A DNA stretch of 64,000 nt from Bacillus sp. FJAT-27264. GTDB lineage: Bacteria > Bacillota > Bacilli > Paenibacillales > Paenibacillaceae. The position numbers and the translations under genes are program-made. Location: NCBI RefSeq assembly GCF_001682855.1, contig NZ_MAQW01000029.1:294487-358486 (forward strand), written 5' to 3'. The notes under the pieces were generated by a model. The model was not told where the DNA came from. It made no database searches and was given only the letters and a program-made list of their open reading frames with translations. Shown here one piece after another: positions 9,630 to 17,024 of this stretch. Positions within the stretch are counted from its first letter, which is position 1. Every line of letters starts with the position of its first letter.

Positions 9630-9643
9630 CCTGACATTTTGTC

Positions 9644-10432
9644 TTAATGCTGCTCTTCCTCGAGAAACGGTTTGTTCACGTAATAATACATATAGGCCAT
9701 CAGCACGCCGCCACCGATTAAATTCCCTAGCGTTACCGGAACCAGATTATGCAGTACACCGCCCCATGAGATCGTTCCCGGATGGTCCAGCACCAGCGCT
9801 ATCGCAAAGGTACACATATTGGCAATGCTATGCTCATAGCCGGAGATGAAAAAGCAGAAGACGAACAGCATCATGGCGAACATTTTGGCACCATCGCTCT
9901 TCATAGACATTGGTACAAAGAACGCCAGACAGACCAGCCAGTTACACAGAATTGCCCGGAAAAACAGCTGCAACGCCGGAGCCTCCATCTTGTGGGACAC
10001 CACATTCAACAGAAATCCGTTGACGTTGGAATCATAGAACAGACCCGTCAAATAAATCAGCAGTGCAAAGGCCGCAGCCCCCAGAATATTGCCAATATAG
10101 GTGACGACCCACATTCGGATGACGTCCAACCAGCGCATTTTCCGGCGCAACGCGGTGTAAGAGTAATAGAAGGTATCCCCCGTGAACAGATCGCCGCCTC
10201 CGTAGGAGATCAAAATGATCGCGGCTCCGAATGTAACAGCGGCCATCGGGTACGTCATCGGTGAATGCTCCATGTAGAAAAAGTTGCCCGTCTTAAAAGC
10301 TACGATGACACCGAATCCGATAAACATACTGGCCAGCATGGCCCTGGCAATATAACGCAGTACGCTTTGCCGAAAAATCTTTTGCTTCTTGAGAGCTAGC
10401 CGTTCAACCTGCAGCAGCGCTTCGTTCTCCAT
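9644..10432 (-). CDS. Formate/nitrite transporter (FNT) family channel
   Basis: 262-residue FNT-family (FocA/NirC/YwcJ-like) channel for small monovalent anions across the cytoplasmic membrane. Six hydrophobic segments are visible. FNT features include GFGVIVAFKTGNFF in the first half and GYEHSIANMCTFAIALVL, the family signature with the conserved pore histidine. The ATG start follows CGGAGGACAT. It is monocistronic with its own terminator and a 113-bp gap to the next gene. Substrate (formate, nitrite or related) cannot be decided from sequence alone. Confidence 0.9.
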   Translation of the reverse strand: MENEALLQVERLALKKQKIFRQSVLRYIARAMLASMFIGFGVIVAFKTGNFFYMEHSPMTYPMAAVTFGAAIILISYGGGDLFTGDTFYYSYTALRRKMRWLDVIRMWVVTYIGNILGAAAFALLIYLTGLFYDSNVNGFLLNVVSHKMEAPALQLFFRAILCNWLVCLAFFVPMSMKSDGAKMFAMMLFVFCFFISGYEHSIANMCTFAIALVLDHPGTISWGGVLHNLVPVTLGNLIGGGVLMAYMYYYVNKPFLEEEQH

Positions 10433-10545
10433 ATGTCCTCCGTTTGGGTATAATTTTGCAGCGGATATTGGACTGATTATACAACATCTTGGTTAAGATA
10501 CCCAATAAATTTGAAACATTTTCTTAAAACGAACGCATAGCAGGG

Positions 10546-11286
10546 CTAATTTTTCTCATTAGCTTTTTTCTTCTTGCGTCTCGAGCTGTACAGGATGGTT
10601 CCAACGAAGACAATGATCAGAATGGCGAAGAAAAATGCATAAGGCATTTCATATCCAAATACAGCAATCAGCATTCTGCCGGCAATTATAGCAATCAGCA
10701 GGAAGGCCGCCTGCTCCAGTTCGGGAATTTTCTCAATCAACCTCAAGAATACCTGCGCCACCCCACGCATCATCAGCACGCCGAGTATCCCCCCGAGGAA
10801 CAATACCCAGACTTGATCACTAAGACCAAATGCCGCAATCACGCTGTCAATACTGAAGGCAATATCCATCAACTCTACTAATAGCACAGTCCTCCAGAAG
10901 GAAGTTCCTTTATTCTGCATCTCTTTCTCTTTACCGACCTTGAACAGGCCCTTATACGCAATATAGAAAAGATAGAGCGCACCCAAAACCTTGACCAGTG
11001 TAAACTTGATAAGGACAGTACCCAGACCGATCGCCAAAAATCTGAAAAGATATGCACCCACGATCCCATAGAATAAGGCCTTCTTCTGCTGTTCCTTGGG
11101 TAAATGTCGAACCATTACAGCCAGCACCAGCGCGTTATCGGCTGAGAGCAGGCCCTCCAGAAGAATCAAACTACCGATAATCCCCCAGTTCACTGGATCG
11201 GAAAACGCCCCTATAATATCGCCCCAGGAGAAAAAATGTCCATAATTCTCACTAATATTCCTGAAAAAATCACTCAACCCGTTCAT
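10546..11286 (-). CDS. TerC-family integral membrane protein
   Basis: 246 residues, strongly hydrophobic, matching the TerC family. The typical acidic membrane motif LEGLLSADNALVLAVMVRHLP is present, followed by ELMDIAFSIDSVIAAFGLS, and the tail is basic (SSRRKKKKANEKN). Members in Bacillota (YkoY/YjbE/MeeF type) are linked to manganese export and metallation of secreted enzymes; that role is inferred from the family. The ATG start follows GGAGG at a rather long distance of 13 nt. I looked for a yybP-ykoY manganese riboswitch in the 100 bp upstream and did not find its conserved core. Confidence 0.88.
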   Translation of the reverse strand: MNGLSDFFRNISENYGHFFSWGDIIGAFSDPVNWGIIGSLILLEGLLSADNALVLAVMVRHLPKEQQKKALFYGIVGAYLFRFLAIGLGTVLIKFTLVKVLGALYLFYIAYKGLFKVGKEKEMQNKGTSFWRTVLLVELMDIAFSIDSVIAAFGLSDQVWVLFLGGILGVLMMRGVAQVFLRLIEKIPELEQAAFLLIAIIAGRMLIAVFGYEMPYAFFFAILIIVFVGTILYSSRRKKKKANEKN

Positions 11287-11436
11287 GCCACTTTTGCGCC
11301 TCCGGTAAATTAATTATTAGTTTCCAGCTTTCTTGTAAACATTATTTACGAATAACCTCAACGATAGTTCCAGATAGCCGAGATGCGGTTTACCGGACGG
11401 TCATTTCAAGCGATCCCTTCAGTTTGCCTTGTCTAC

Positions 11437-11474
11437 AAAAAAGACCGCCATGAGCATTATTCATCTCCGGCGGT
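11437..11474 (-). terminator. Intrinsic terminator of agu operon
   Basis: ACCGCC / GGCGGT stem (11444-11449 and 11469-11474), extended by an ATGA/TCAT pairing, with six A at 11437-11442 giving the minus-strand U run. Confidence 0.8.
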
Positions 11475-11490
11475 ACTTTTGAAACAAGTA

Positions 11491-12366
11491 TTAAAATGTC
11501 AGATCTCCATCATACGAAGCAATCAATCTGTACAGCTCTGGACGACGGTCACGGAAAATGCCCCACTCAATCCGCTGAACTTCCAGGGCATCCAAATCGA
11601 ACTCGCTAACCAAGACGGTCTGCTCGTCGCGTCCAGCCTCAACAATTTTGTTGCCTTGTGGTCCGGCAATGAAAGAAGAACCATAGAAGTTAATGCTGGA
11701 ATCCTCATCGATCTCTTCGCCAATCCGGTTGGAAGCTACGACAGGAATCAGATTAGACGCGGCATGACCCCGCATACACATCTGCCAGTGATCTTTGGAA
11801 TCAATGCTTCCATCCTGAGGCTCCGAACCAATAGCCGTCGGATAGAAGAGAATTTCCGCTCCCATCAGGCTCATCACGCGGGCAGCCTCCGGGTACCATT
11901 GGTCCCAGCAAATACCTACGCCGATTTTAGCATAACGGGTATTCCAGACCTTGAAGCCCGTATCGCCGGGGTTGAAATAGAACTTCTCTTCATAGCCCGG
12001 TCCGTCCGGGATATGGCTCTTGCGATATTTACCAAGAACTGTACCATCAGCATCAATCACAGCCAGCGAGTTGTAGCGAGCATAGTTTTTCTTCTCATAG
12101 AAGCTGATAGGCAGTACGACCTGCAGCTCTTTTGCTACCTTTTTGAAATGGTTAACGGCCTTGTTCTGCTCAAGCTCAGTCGCGTACGCATAATAATCCG
12201 ATTTCTCTTTCTGACAGAAATATGGGGTCTCGAACAGCTCCTGCAGCAAAATAATTTGCGCGCCCTGTGCGGCAGCTTCTCTCACCAACGTCTCGGCTTT
12301 GCTAATATTCTCGTCAATGTTGCCGGAACAGCTCATCTGCGTTGCAGCTACTTTTACATTTCTCAC
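11491..12366 (-). CDS. aguB: N-carbamoylputrescine amidase
   Basis: Hydrolyses N-carbamoylputrescine to putrescine, CO2 and ammonia, the last step of the agmatine deiminase route. 291 residues of the nitrilase (C-N hydrolase) superfamily. The catalytic triad segments are all present: Glu in LLQELFETPYFC, Lys in YRKSHIPDGPGY, and Cys in GVGICWDQWYPEAA near residue 152. The start is GTG after AAGGAGG. It lies 60 bp downstream of aguA in the same direction, so the pair forms a complete two-step module. Length is typical. No arginine decarboxylase is in the window, so agmatine must come from elsewhere. Confidence 0.95.
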   Translation of the reverse strand: MRNVKVAATQMSCSGNIDENISKAETLVREAAAQGAQIILLQELFETPYFCQKEKSDYYAYATELEQNKAVNHFKKVAKELQVVLPISFYEKKNYARYNSLAVIDADGTVLGKYRKSHIPDGPGYEEKFYFNPGDTGFKVWNTRYAKIGVGICWDQWYPEAARVMSLMGAEILFYPTAIGSEPQDGSIDSKDHWQMCMRGHAASNLIPVVASNRIGEEIDEDSSINFYGSSFIAGPQGNKIVEAGRDEQTVLVSEFDLDALEVQRIEWGIFRDRRPELYRLIASYDGDLTF

Positions 12367-12426
12367 GTATCGGTCCTCCTTGTATATAAAACCAGTCTTA
12401 TAGGTTCATCGGTTAAAATAGGCTTA

Positions 12427-13452
12427 CTACACCGCAGGCATCTGCTGTGTAGTACAGTGAACATTTCCGCCTTCGCCGATCACAGCCATGCCGTTCACCG
12501 TGCGTATACGGCGGTCCGGGAACAGCCCAGCCAACGTCTCGGCAGCCAGCTTGTCTGTCTCCACAGCGGTTCCACCGAATACAGGCAGAATAATACCCCC
12601 GTTCACAAAATAGAAATTCAGGTAGCTAAGGGTCAGACGTCCATCTTCCCCATCTACGCGTGGCGGCTGCTGAATCTTGATGATCTCCAGTTTACGGCCC
12701 TTCGCATCAATGGCGTTCTCCAGAATTCGCAGATTCTCTTGCGTAATCTCATAGTTCTCATCCTGCGGATCATCGCAGACCTGAATAATAACCTTGCCCG
12801 GTGCCGCAAAGCACGCAATGTTATCGACATGGCCATCTGTCTCATCGCCGCTCAAACCACGCTTCAGCCAGATCACAGACTCTGCGCCGATATAATTACG
12901 CAACTGTTCTTCGATCTCATCGCGTCCCAGATCAGGGTTCCGGTTCGTATTCAGCAGGCACTCTTCCGTGGTAAGAATCGTTCCTTCCCCATCCGTATGA
13001 ATGGAGCCACCTTCCATTACAAGCGGTGCGTCATAACGGGTAACCTTCAGATGCTCCAGAATCTGCGGAGCGACCTTATCATCGAGATCCCAAGGAGAGT
13101 ATTTGCCGCCCCAAGCATTGAACTTCCAGTTCACACCTGCAAGCGCACCTTCTCCATTCACTACGAACGTAGGGCCATTGTCACGCAGCCACGCATCATT
13201 ATGTGCAACCGGCAGCAGGGAGACACGCGGTCCGCCCACGAGGGCCTCCACCGTCTTCAGTTCATCAGGGTTTACGATCACCGTCACCGGTTCGAACTCT
13301 GCCATTGCTTTTATAATTTCTGCATACCCTTGGCACACAGACTCATGATTATCGGGAAAACACATGGATGCCTGCACAGGCCAGGAGATAAAGGTGCGCT
13401 CATGCTGGCTCCACTCCGGCGGCATCGTATAGTTCAGTTCTTTAGGATACAT
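12427..13452 (-). CDS. aguA: Agmatine deiminase
   Basis: Converts agmatine to N-carbamoylputrescine and ammonia in the cytosol. 341 residues of the porphyromonas-type peptidylarginine deiminase fold. Visible signatures are PEWSQHERTFISWP at the N terminus, WLRDNGPTFVV, GGSIHTDGEGTILTTEECLLN and the C-terminal catalytic Cys in GGNVHCTTQQMPAV near residue 331. ATG is preceded by GAGGT 11 nt upstream. It is first in the operon with aguB and divergent from the AloR-like regulator, with about 250 bp of A+T-rich promoter DNA between them. That spacing would allow the receptor to influence agu expression, but nothing in sequence proves it. Confidence 0.95.
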   Translation of the reverse strand: MYPKELNYTMPPEWSQHERTFISWPVQASMCFPDNHESVCQGYAEIIKAMAEFEPVTVIVNPDELKTVEALVGGPRVSLLPVAHNDAWLRDNGPTFVVNGEGALAGVNWKFNAWGGKYSPWDLDDKVAPQILEHLKVTRYDAPLVMEGGSIHTDGEGTILTTEECLLNTNRNPDLGRDEIEEQLRNYIGAESVIWLKRGLSGDETDGHVDNIACFAAPGKVIIQVCDDPQDENYEITQENLRILENAIDAKGRKLEIIKIQQPPRVDGEDGRLTLSYLNFYFVNGGIILPVFGGTAVETDKLAAETLAGLFPDRRIRTVNGMAVIGEGGNVHCTTQQMPAV

Positions 13453-13699
13453 TTCGTTAGCTACCTCTACAGTTAAATTTAGAACCGGGAGTGCCCCAAA
13501 GTTCCTTACATATCATACAATAATATGCCCCCTAGCTCAATTGCCGAAGTATAATTGCGAGAAAGGTTATTTTTATAAAAATAGTTAAAAAAATCATAGT
13601 ATAGACTCATCTACCGTATTGACCACTGTTCTATTCAGCGCGATAATTGAAGAAACATTTATCCAATTTATGGATTCCGGCGCGAAAGGTGGTCGTACC

Positions 13700-15088
13700 T
13701 TGGAAGCTGCAGCAACCATTTTGACTGAACTGGAGCATTACCTGAGAAGAGAAGCCCTAACGCTAGCCCAATTCGCAGAACGTACCGGCCTCCATTCCGG
13801 GACCCTAAGTAATATCCTTCACGGCCGTCGACCCATCGCCATGCAGCAGCTTGACCGGATCACTTCAGCAATGGGGAAGCCAGAAGGTTATTTCTATGAA
13901 ATGTATATCCAAGATTACATTATTGAAGGGTCCGCAGATTGGCGACGAATTGGTCCCTTGTTGCAGCGATGTGCTGAACTGGACAAACTAGGAGCGCTCA
14001 AGAATGTTGTAGAGCATATCATGGACAATTTGATGTATTTGCCCTTGATGTTTGAAGCAGCGGAAACGCTATTCACTCAAGGTTATCTTGTGGCAGCTGC
14101 ACTTCTGTACGAAAATGTGGCTGCAGGGGAAAAGCTCCAGCACTCCGAGCGGCTAGCGCTATGTCAGTACAGGCTGTTTGCCATTCGTTTAGGGGATAAT
14201 CAGGATGAGAACCTACGTGCAGCCAATCAATTCGAACCCTATGTAGAGCGGCTGGAGGAAGCTGATCAACTGGATGCACTCAAGCATTTGGCAGATATCT
14301 ATGCCTCCCTGCATCGCTGGGACAAGGTAATGGATCTCGCAGAGCTTATGGGCCATAAAGCAGATATTCTATATCATCATTTGCGCAAAGATTCTGTGGC
14401 TAAGACACCGACTCGTCCTATCATCTATTACATCCTTTATGCCAAATTGCTGGGCTCCTTGGTCTGTGATGAGCGCGGAGATTACGAACAAGCCTTGCAC
14501 TATGCATCTCTATACTCGGATATTAGCTGGGCAAAGTCACCTGTTCACGAAGAGGAGTCCGGGGTAATTGAACAATTCAAAGAGTGGGCTACAGCGAATA
14601 GCTACTTGTACCGCCTTATGGCTGGACAAGTAGACGTTTTACCAGACTACATTAAATATGTCGAAGTTCGAGAGAACGAAATATTCCAGGCTCTTTTTAA
14701 AATCATGCAGGCCGCGAACCGCTTTCTATTTGATGTTGATGCGATTTTGTTGCAATTCACAGATCATCTGGCGTATAAAGAGCAGCACAGCCGCCTGGGG
14801 AATTATACTCAGCAGTTAACCGGAGATAAGTACACACGGTTTCTTACCGAACTGGCCATATATTATCTCAGAAAAAATAATCTAGAGGCTGGCTTTGAGT
14901 ACTTAATAGAGAGTCTGGAATCTTCGGTAAGAACGAGAAGCAATGATAGCATTGTGCGGTGTGTGGGATTATTTGAAAAGTACCGCGCAGCAGCTTCAGT
15001 AGAGCAGCAGGAAACATACGCAGGCTTAATCGGAGAAATGCACCGAATTAATGAAGAGAAAGCCTCATATACCATTAAGACTTCATAG
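13700..15088 (+). CDS. AimR-like (AloR-type) peptide-responsive HTH regulator
   Basis: 462 residues. A Cro/C1-type helix-turn-helix occupies about 18-62 (LTLAQFAERTGLHSGTLSNI). The rest is all-helical and reads as degenerate tetratricopeptide repeats, the peptide-binding layout of RNPP proteins (Rap, NprR, PlcR, PrgX) and of phage AimR. I chose the TTG at 13700 because AAAGGTGG sits seven nt upstream; an open extension to 13619 lacks a site. Directly downstream is a 44-codon secreted propeptide gene, the arrangement described for AloR/AloP quorum-sensing pairs in Paenibacillus polymyxa (from memory). A secreted and re-imported peptide would alter DNA binding. Targets are unknown; its own propeptide operon, the Spo0E-like gene and divergent agu genes are candidates. 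Confidence 0.85.
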   Translation: MEAAATILTELEHYLRREALTLAQFAERTGLHSGTLSNILHGRRPIAMQQLDRITSAMGKPEGYFYEMYIQDYIIEGSADWRRIGPLLQRCAELDKLGALKNVVEHIMDNLMYLPLMFEAAETLFTQGYLVAAALLYENVAAGEKLQHSERLALCQYRLFAIRLGDNQDENLRAANQFEPYVERLEEADQLDALKHLADIYASLHRWDKVMDLAELMGHKADILYHHLRKDSVAKTPTRPIIYYILYAKLLGSLVCDERGDYEQALHYASLYSDISWAKSPVHEEESGVIEQFKEWATANSYLYRLMAGQVDVLPDYIKYVEVRENEIFQALFKIMQAANRFLFDVDAILLQFTDHLAYKEQHSRLGNYTQQLTGDKYTRFLTELAIYYLRKNNLEAGFEYLIESLESSVRTRSNDSIVRCVGLFEKYRAAASVEQQETYAGLIGEMHRINEEKASYTIKTS

Positions 15089-15142
15089 ACACTAAACTAA
15101 AAAACACCTCACCTCACACAAATGCCTACAATTTGGAATAAA

Positions 15143-15157
15143 AGTATTATTAATACT
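15143..15157. promoter_or_regulatory. Candidate AloR operator dyad
   Basis: Perfect palindrome AGTATTA-T-TAATACT. It lies nine bp upstream of the -35 element of the propeptide promoter, with its centre near -52 relative to the predicted transcription start, a classical activator position. Confidence 0.5.
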
Positions 15158-15166
15158 AACTATTCT

Positions 15167-15195
15167 TTGAGCAAAGTTTGGCATCATCCTATAAA
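15167..15195 (+). promoter_or_regulatory. Promoter of propeptide gene
   Basis: TTGAGC (15167-15172), 17-bp spacer, TATAAA (15190-15195). Predicted start near 15202 leaves an 80-nt leader before the ATG at 15282. Confidence 0.65.
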
Positions 15196-15281
15196 CTATT
15201 AATAGAATCACTTTCAAGATTCCCTCAACAATGTTTAAAGTAGCTTGAATACACTACACAATTGGGGAGGTGTAACGAAAC

Positions 15282-15416
15282 ATGAGAAAGATGGTTTTCT
15301 GGGCAGTATCGCTTAGTTTCTTATTAATCGTAATTATTTCAGCAAATATACCAAGTAGTGGTTCCGATTCAATTCAGTCCGCACTGCAGCTCATGACGCA
15401 CGGCTCTGGCGGCTAA
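15282..15416 (+). CDS. Secreted quorum-sensing propeptide (AloP/Phr-like)
   Basis: 44 codons: positively charged start MRKM, hydrophobic export segment at about 5-21 (VFWAVSLSFLLIVIISA), a polar linker, and a C terminus ending QLMTHGSGG. This is the shape of Phr, PapR and AimP precursors, whose C-terminal 5-10 residues become the signal. The last six, THGSGG, closely resemble SHGRGG, which I recall as the mature peptide of one P. polymyxa Alo system. ATG follows GGGGAGGTG. It has its own promoter and a strong terminator, so expression is separable from the receptor gene 193 bp upstream. Processing site and import (presumably Opp) are inferred. Confidence 0.8.
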   Translation: MRKMVFWAVSLSFLLIVIISANIPSSGSDSIQSALQLMTHGSGG

Positions 15417-15451
15417 CGAGAAGCTTTTAACGTCTACATATTTAGGCAAAA

Positions 15452-15500
15452 AAACAAAGAGTCGTCCTGGAGGTATCAGGAATGACTCTTTGTTTGTTTT
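15452..15500 (+). terminator. Intrinsic terminator after propeptide gene
   Basis: Outer arms AAACAAAGAGTC / GACTCTTTGTTT (12 bp, perfect) extended inward by TCCTG / CAGGA, followed by GTTTT. Confidence 0.93.
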
Positions 15501-15574
15501 AAACCTCGTCGTTCCCCCAATCTCCTATTTTTTGACAGACGATTCTATAATACTACATATAGGAGGGATGTATT

Positions 15575-15742
15575 ATGCAGTCGAGCCAGCCAGCCATCTT
15601 ACTTCAAGTCGAGAGAGCCCGGGAAGAACTTCATCAAACACAGAAGAGATACGGTTTCTTTACACATCCCAAGGTTATCGAACAGTCGATGATTCTGGAT
15701 GAGCTATTAAATCAATATCAACGCAAACGGCTTGTAAACTAG
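15575..15742 (+). CDS. Spo0E-like aspartyl-phosphate phosphatase
   Basis: 55 residues. The C-terminal half HPKVIEQSMILDELLNQYQR carries the Spo0E-family pattern, in which a Ser-x-x-Leu-Asp segment (SMILD) supplies the residues that dephosphorylate Spo0A-P. The N-terminal half forms the partner helix of the two-helix hairpin (LLQVERAREELHQTQKRYG). ATG has GGAGGG upstream. Family members delay or prevent sporulation. The position after a peptide-signalling cassette suggests density-dependent control of sporulation, but a strong terminator separates it from the propeptide gene, so co-regulation needs its own promoter. TTGACA at about 15532 and TATAAT at 15546 are present, but their spacing is wrong for one promoter. 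Confidence 0.82.
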   Translation: MQSSQPAILLQVERAREELHQTQKRYGFFTHPKVIEQSMILDELLNQYQRKRLVN

Positions 15743-15791
15743 TTATTTCAATGATTTTCAATATAAATAAACACTTTATTTAGGGGGCTAT

Positions 15792-15914
15792 ATGTTTATT
15801 CCTATACTTGAAGCTATGACCATGGAGCAGGTGCTGGAAGTCATTCTGTTATTAGGCATGAACCTGGGTGCTGTATTTTGGGTACTACAAAAGCAAGCAA
15901 AAAAGACGCGCTAA
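15792..15914 (+). CDS. 40-aa single-pass membrane peptide
   Basis: MFIPILEAMTMEQVLEVILL begins a 40-residue peptide with a hydrophobic helix (about 14-32) and a basic end (KQAKKTR). ATG follows AGGGGG at six nt. It lies 49 bp after the Spo0E-like gene on the same strand and may be co-transcribed. No family recognised. It could be a small regulatory membrane peptide. The orientation of basic residues predicts the C terminus inside. It is unlike the propeptide above because it lacks a polar C-terminal signal segment. Confidence 0.5.
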   Translation: MFIPILEAMTMEQVLEVILLLGMNLGAVFWVLQKQAKKTR

Positions 15915-15916
15915 AT

Positions 15917-15967
15917 TCCTGTCTACGCCAGCAAAATCAATTTCCTGAATGCAAAGTGTAGACAGGA
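15917..15967. repeat. 10-bp inverted repeat after the 40-aa gene
   Basis: TCCTGTCTAC (15917-15926) and GTAGACAGGA (15958-15967), perfect arms around a 31-nt loop. No T run follows, so it is not a standard terminator. It may stabilise the mRNA 3' end. The remaining DNA from 15968 to 16195 holds nothing I recognise. Confidence 0.5.
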
Positions 15968-16195
15968 TCACAATGGTAATGATTAATATACATATACAGC
16001 TTCAAAATAGAGCGTTTTGGAACATTCGGATTTACCCTCACTTCAATCCTCTTAGCTCCTCTATTTATTCATAACAAATCCCTTCTTGTGACAATTGTTT
16101 TTCTAAAAACACCCTTGTCTATGATCGAGGTGACCGGAAAACTTCAATCGTACAGATCAGCAAAGCGAGTCCGACTGTGAAGCAAAACCATTTTC

Positions 16196-16241
16196 AGCAC
16201 ATAAACACCCTTCTTCACTCCGCTACCGGAACATATGTATG
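16196..16241 (-). pseudogene. Decayed fragment of a second MJ0936/YfcE-type phosphodiesterase gene
   Basis: This 46-bp segment aligns with 16470-16516 inside the intact phosphodiesterase gene with about seven mismatches and one missing base (roughly 83 percent identity). Read on the minus strand with the lost base restored, it spells HTYVPVA(D)VKKGVYVL, matching HTHVPVADVKEGIYVL of the intact gene, including most of the metal-binding GHTH region. Flanking DNA shows no convincing continuation, so only a remnant of a former tandem paralog survives. The rest of 16242-16348 has no identifiable gene. Confidence 0.6.
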
Positions 16242-16348
16242 TTATTAGAGACATGCTTGGAGGTGTTTTCACACGGTCCTCCTTACATGTCCTTATTTTC
16301 ATCCCAGACGCTCAGCTATTCCTCAATCACCAGCCTAATAGGTATAAC

Positions 16349-16894
16349 CTACAGACGTATCCCCTTAATCGTATCTCCATTAAAATCCTTCACCCTGAAC
16401 TCGCCGTTTTGAAGAATACCGTATGAGTTTGGATAATTCTCCTTGGGAAGAGAAATCGAGCCCGGATTTAGCACATAAATGCCTTCCTTCACATCCGCTA
16501 CCGGAACATGGGTATGCCCTTGGATAAAAATATCGCCCGGAGAGAGCGGAGGAAGATTATCCATGCTAAAGCCATGACCGTGTGTGGCATAGATCCGTCT
16601 GCCTTCAAGCAGGATCAAAGTATAATCGCCCATCATTGGAAAATCCAGTAGCATCTGATCCACCTCAGCGTCACAGTTGCCGCGTACCGCGACGATTTGG
16701 TTCTTGTATGCATTCAGCTTGTCAGCAACGCCCTGCGGGTTATAGCCCTCCGGCAGCGGGTTCCGCGGCCCATGATACATAAAATCGCCCAGGAAAATAA
16801 GCTGATCCGGCTGTTCCTCAGCTACTTTTTCCAAAGTCCGCTCCAGCCAGTATAAAGATCCATGAATATCGGAAATAAACATCAGTTTCATCAT
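16349..16894 (-). CDS. MJ0936/YfcE-family metallophosphoesterase
   Basis: 181-residue calcineurin-like phosphodiesterase. All metal-binding motifs are present: SDIHGS at the N terminus, GDFMYHGPRN, GNCD, THGHG and GHTHVP. E. coli YfcE and related enzymes hydrolyse phosphodiester bonds in vitro with Mn or Ni; the cellular substrate is unknown. ATG (MMKL) follows AAGGG; the second Met is an equally possible start. It stands alone between the decayed paralog fragment and gltD. Length is typical for the family. Confidence 0.93.
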   Translation of the reverse strand: MMKLMFISDIHGSLYWLERTLEKVAEEQPDQLIFLGDFMYHGPRNPLPEGYNPQGVADKLNAYKNQIVAVRGNCDAEVDQMLLDFPMMGDYTLILLEGRRIYATHGHGFSMDNLPPLSPGDIFIQGHTHVPVADVKEGIYVLNPGSISLPKENYPNSYGILQNGEFRVKDFNGDTIKGIRL

Positions 16895-17024
16895 AATCCA
16901 ACCCTTCTATCTCATTATTTCAGAGGCACTTCCATTGTAGGTCAGCCTAGTAATGCGAATCAACACACAAAGCGGACGCCTATGAAGGCGCCCTGCTCTT
17001 TCTATATACATCACCTGTCATACC

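Noticed and set aside
11287..11400. Possible yybP-ykoY manganese riboswitch upstream of the TerC gene
   Set aside because: The conserved purine-rich core and paired helices of that riboswitch were not found in this leader.
11383..13476. 697-codon open frame on the plus strand
   Set aside because: It lies antisense to aguA and aguB, whose catalytic motifs, starts and terminator are all clear. The plus-strand protein has no recognisable domain.
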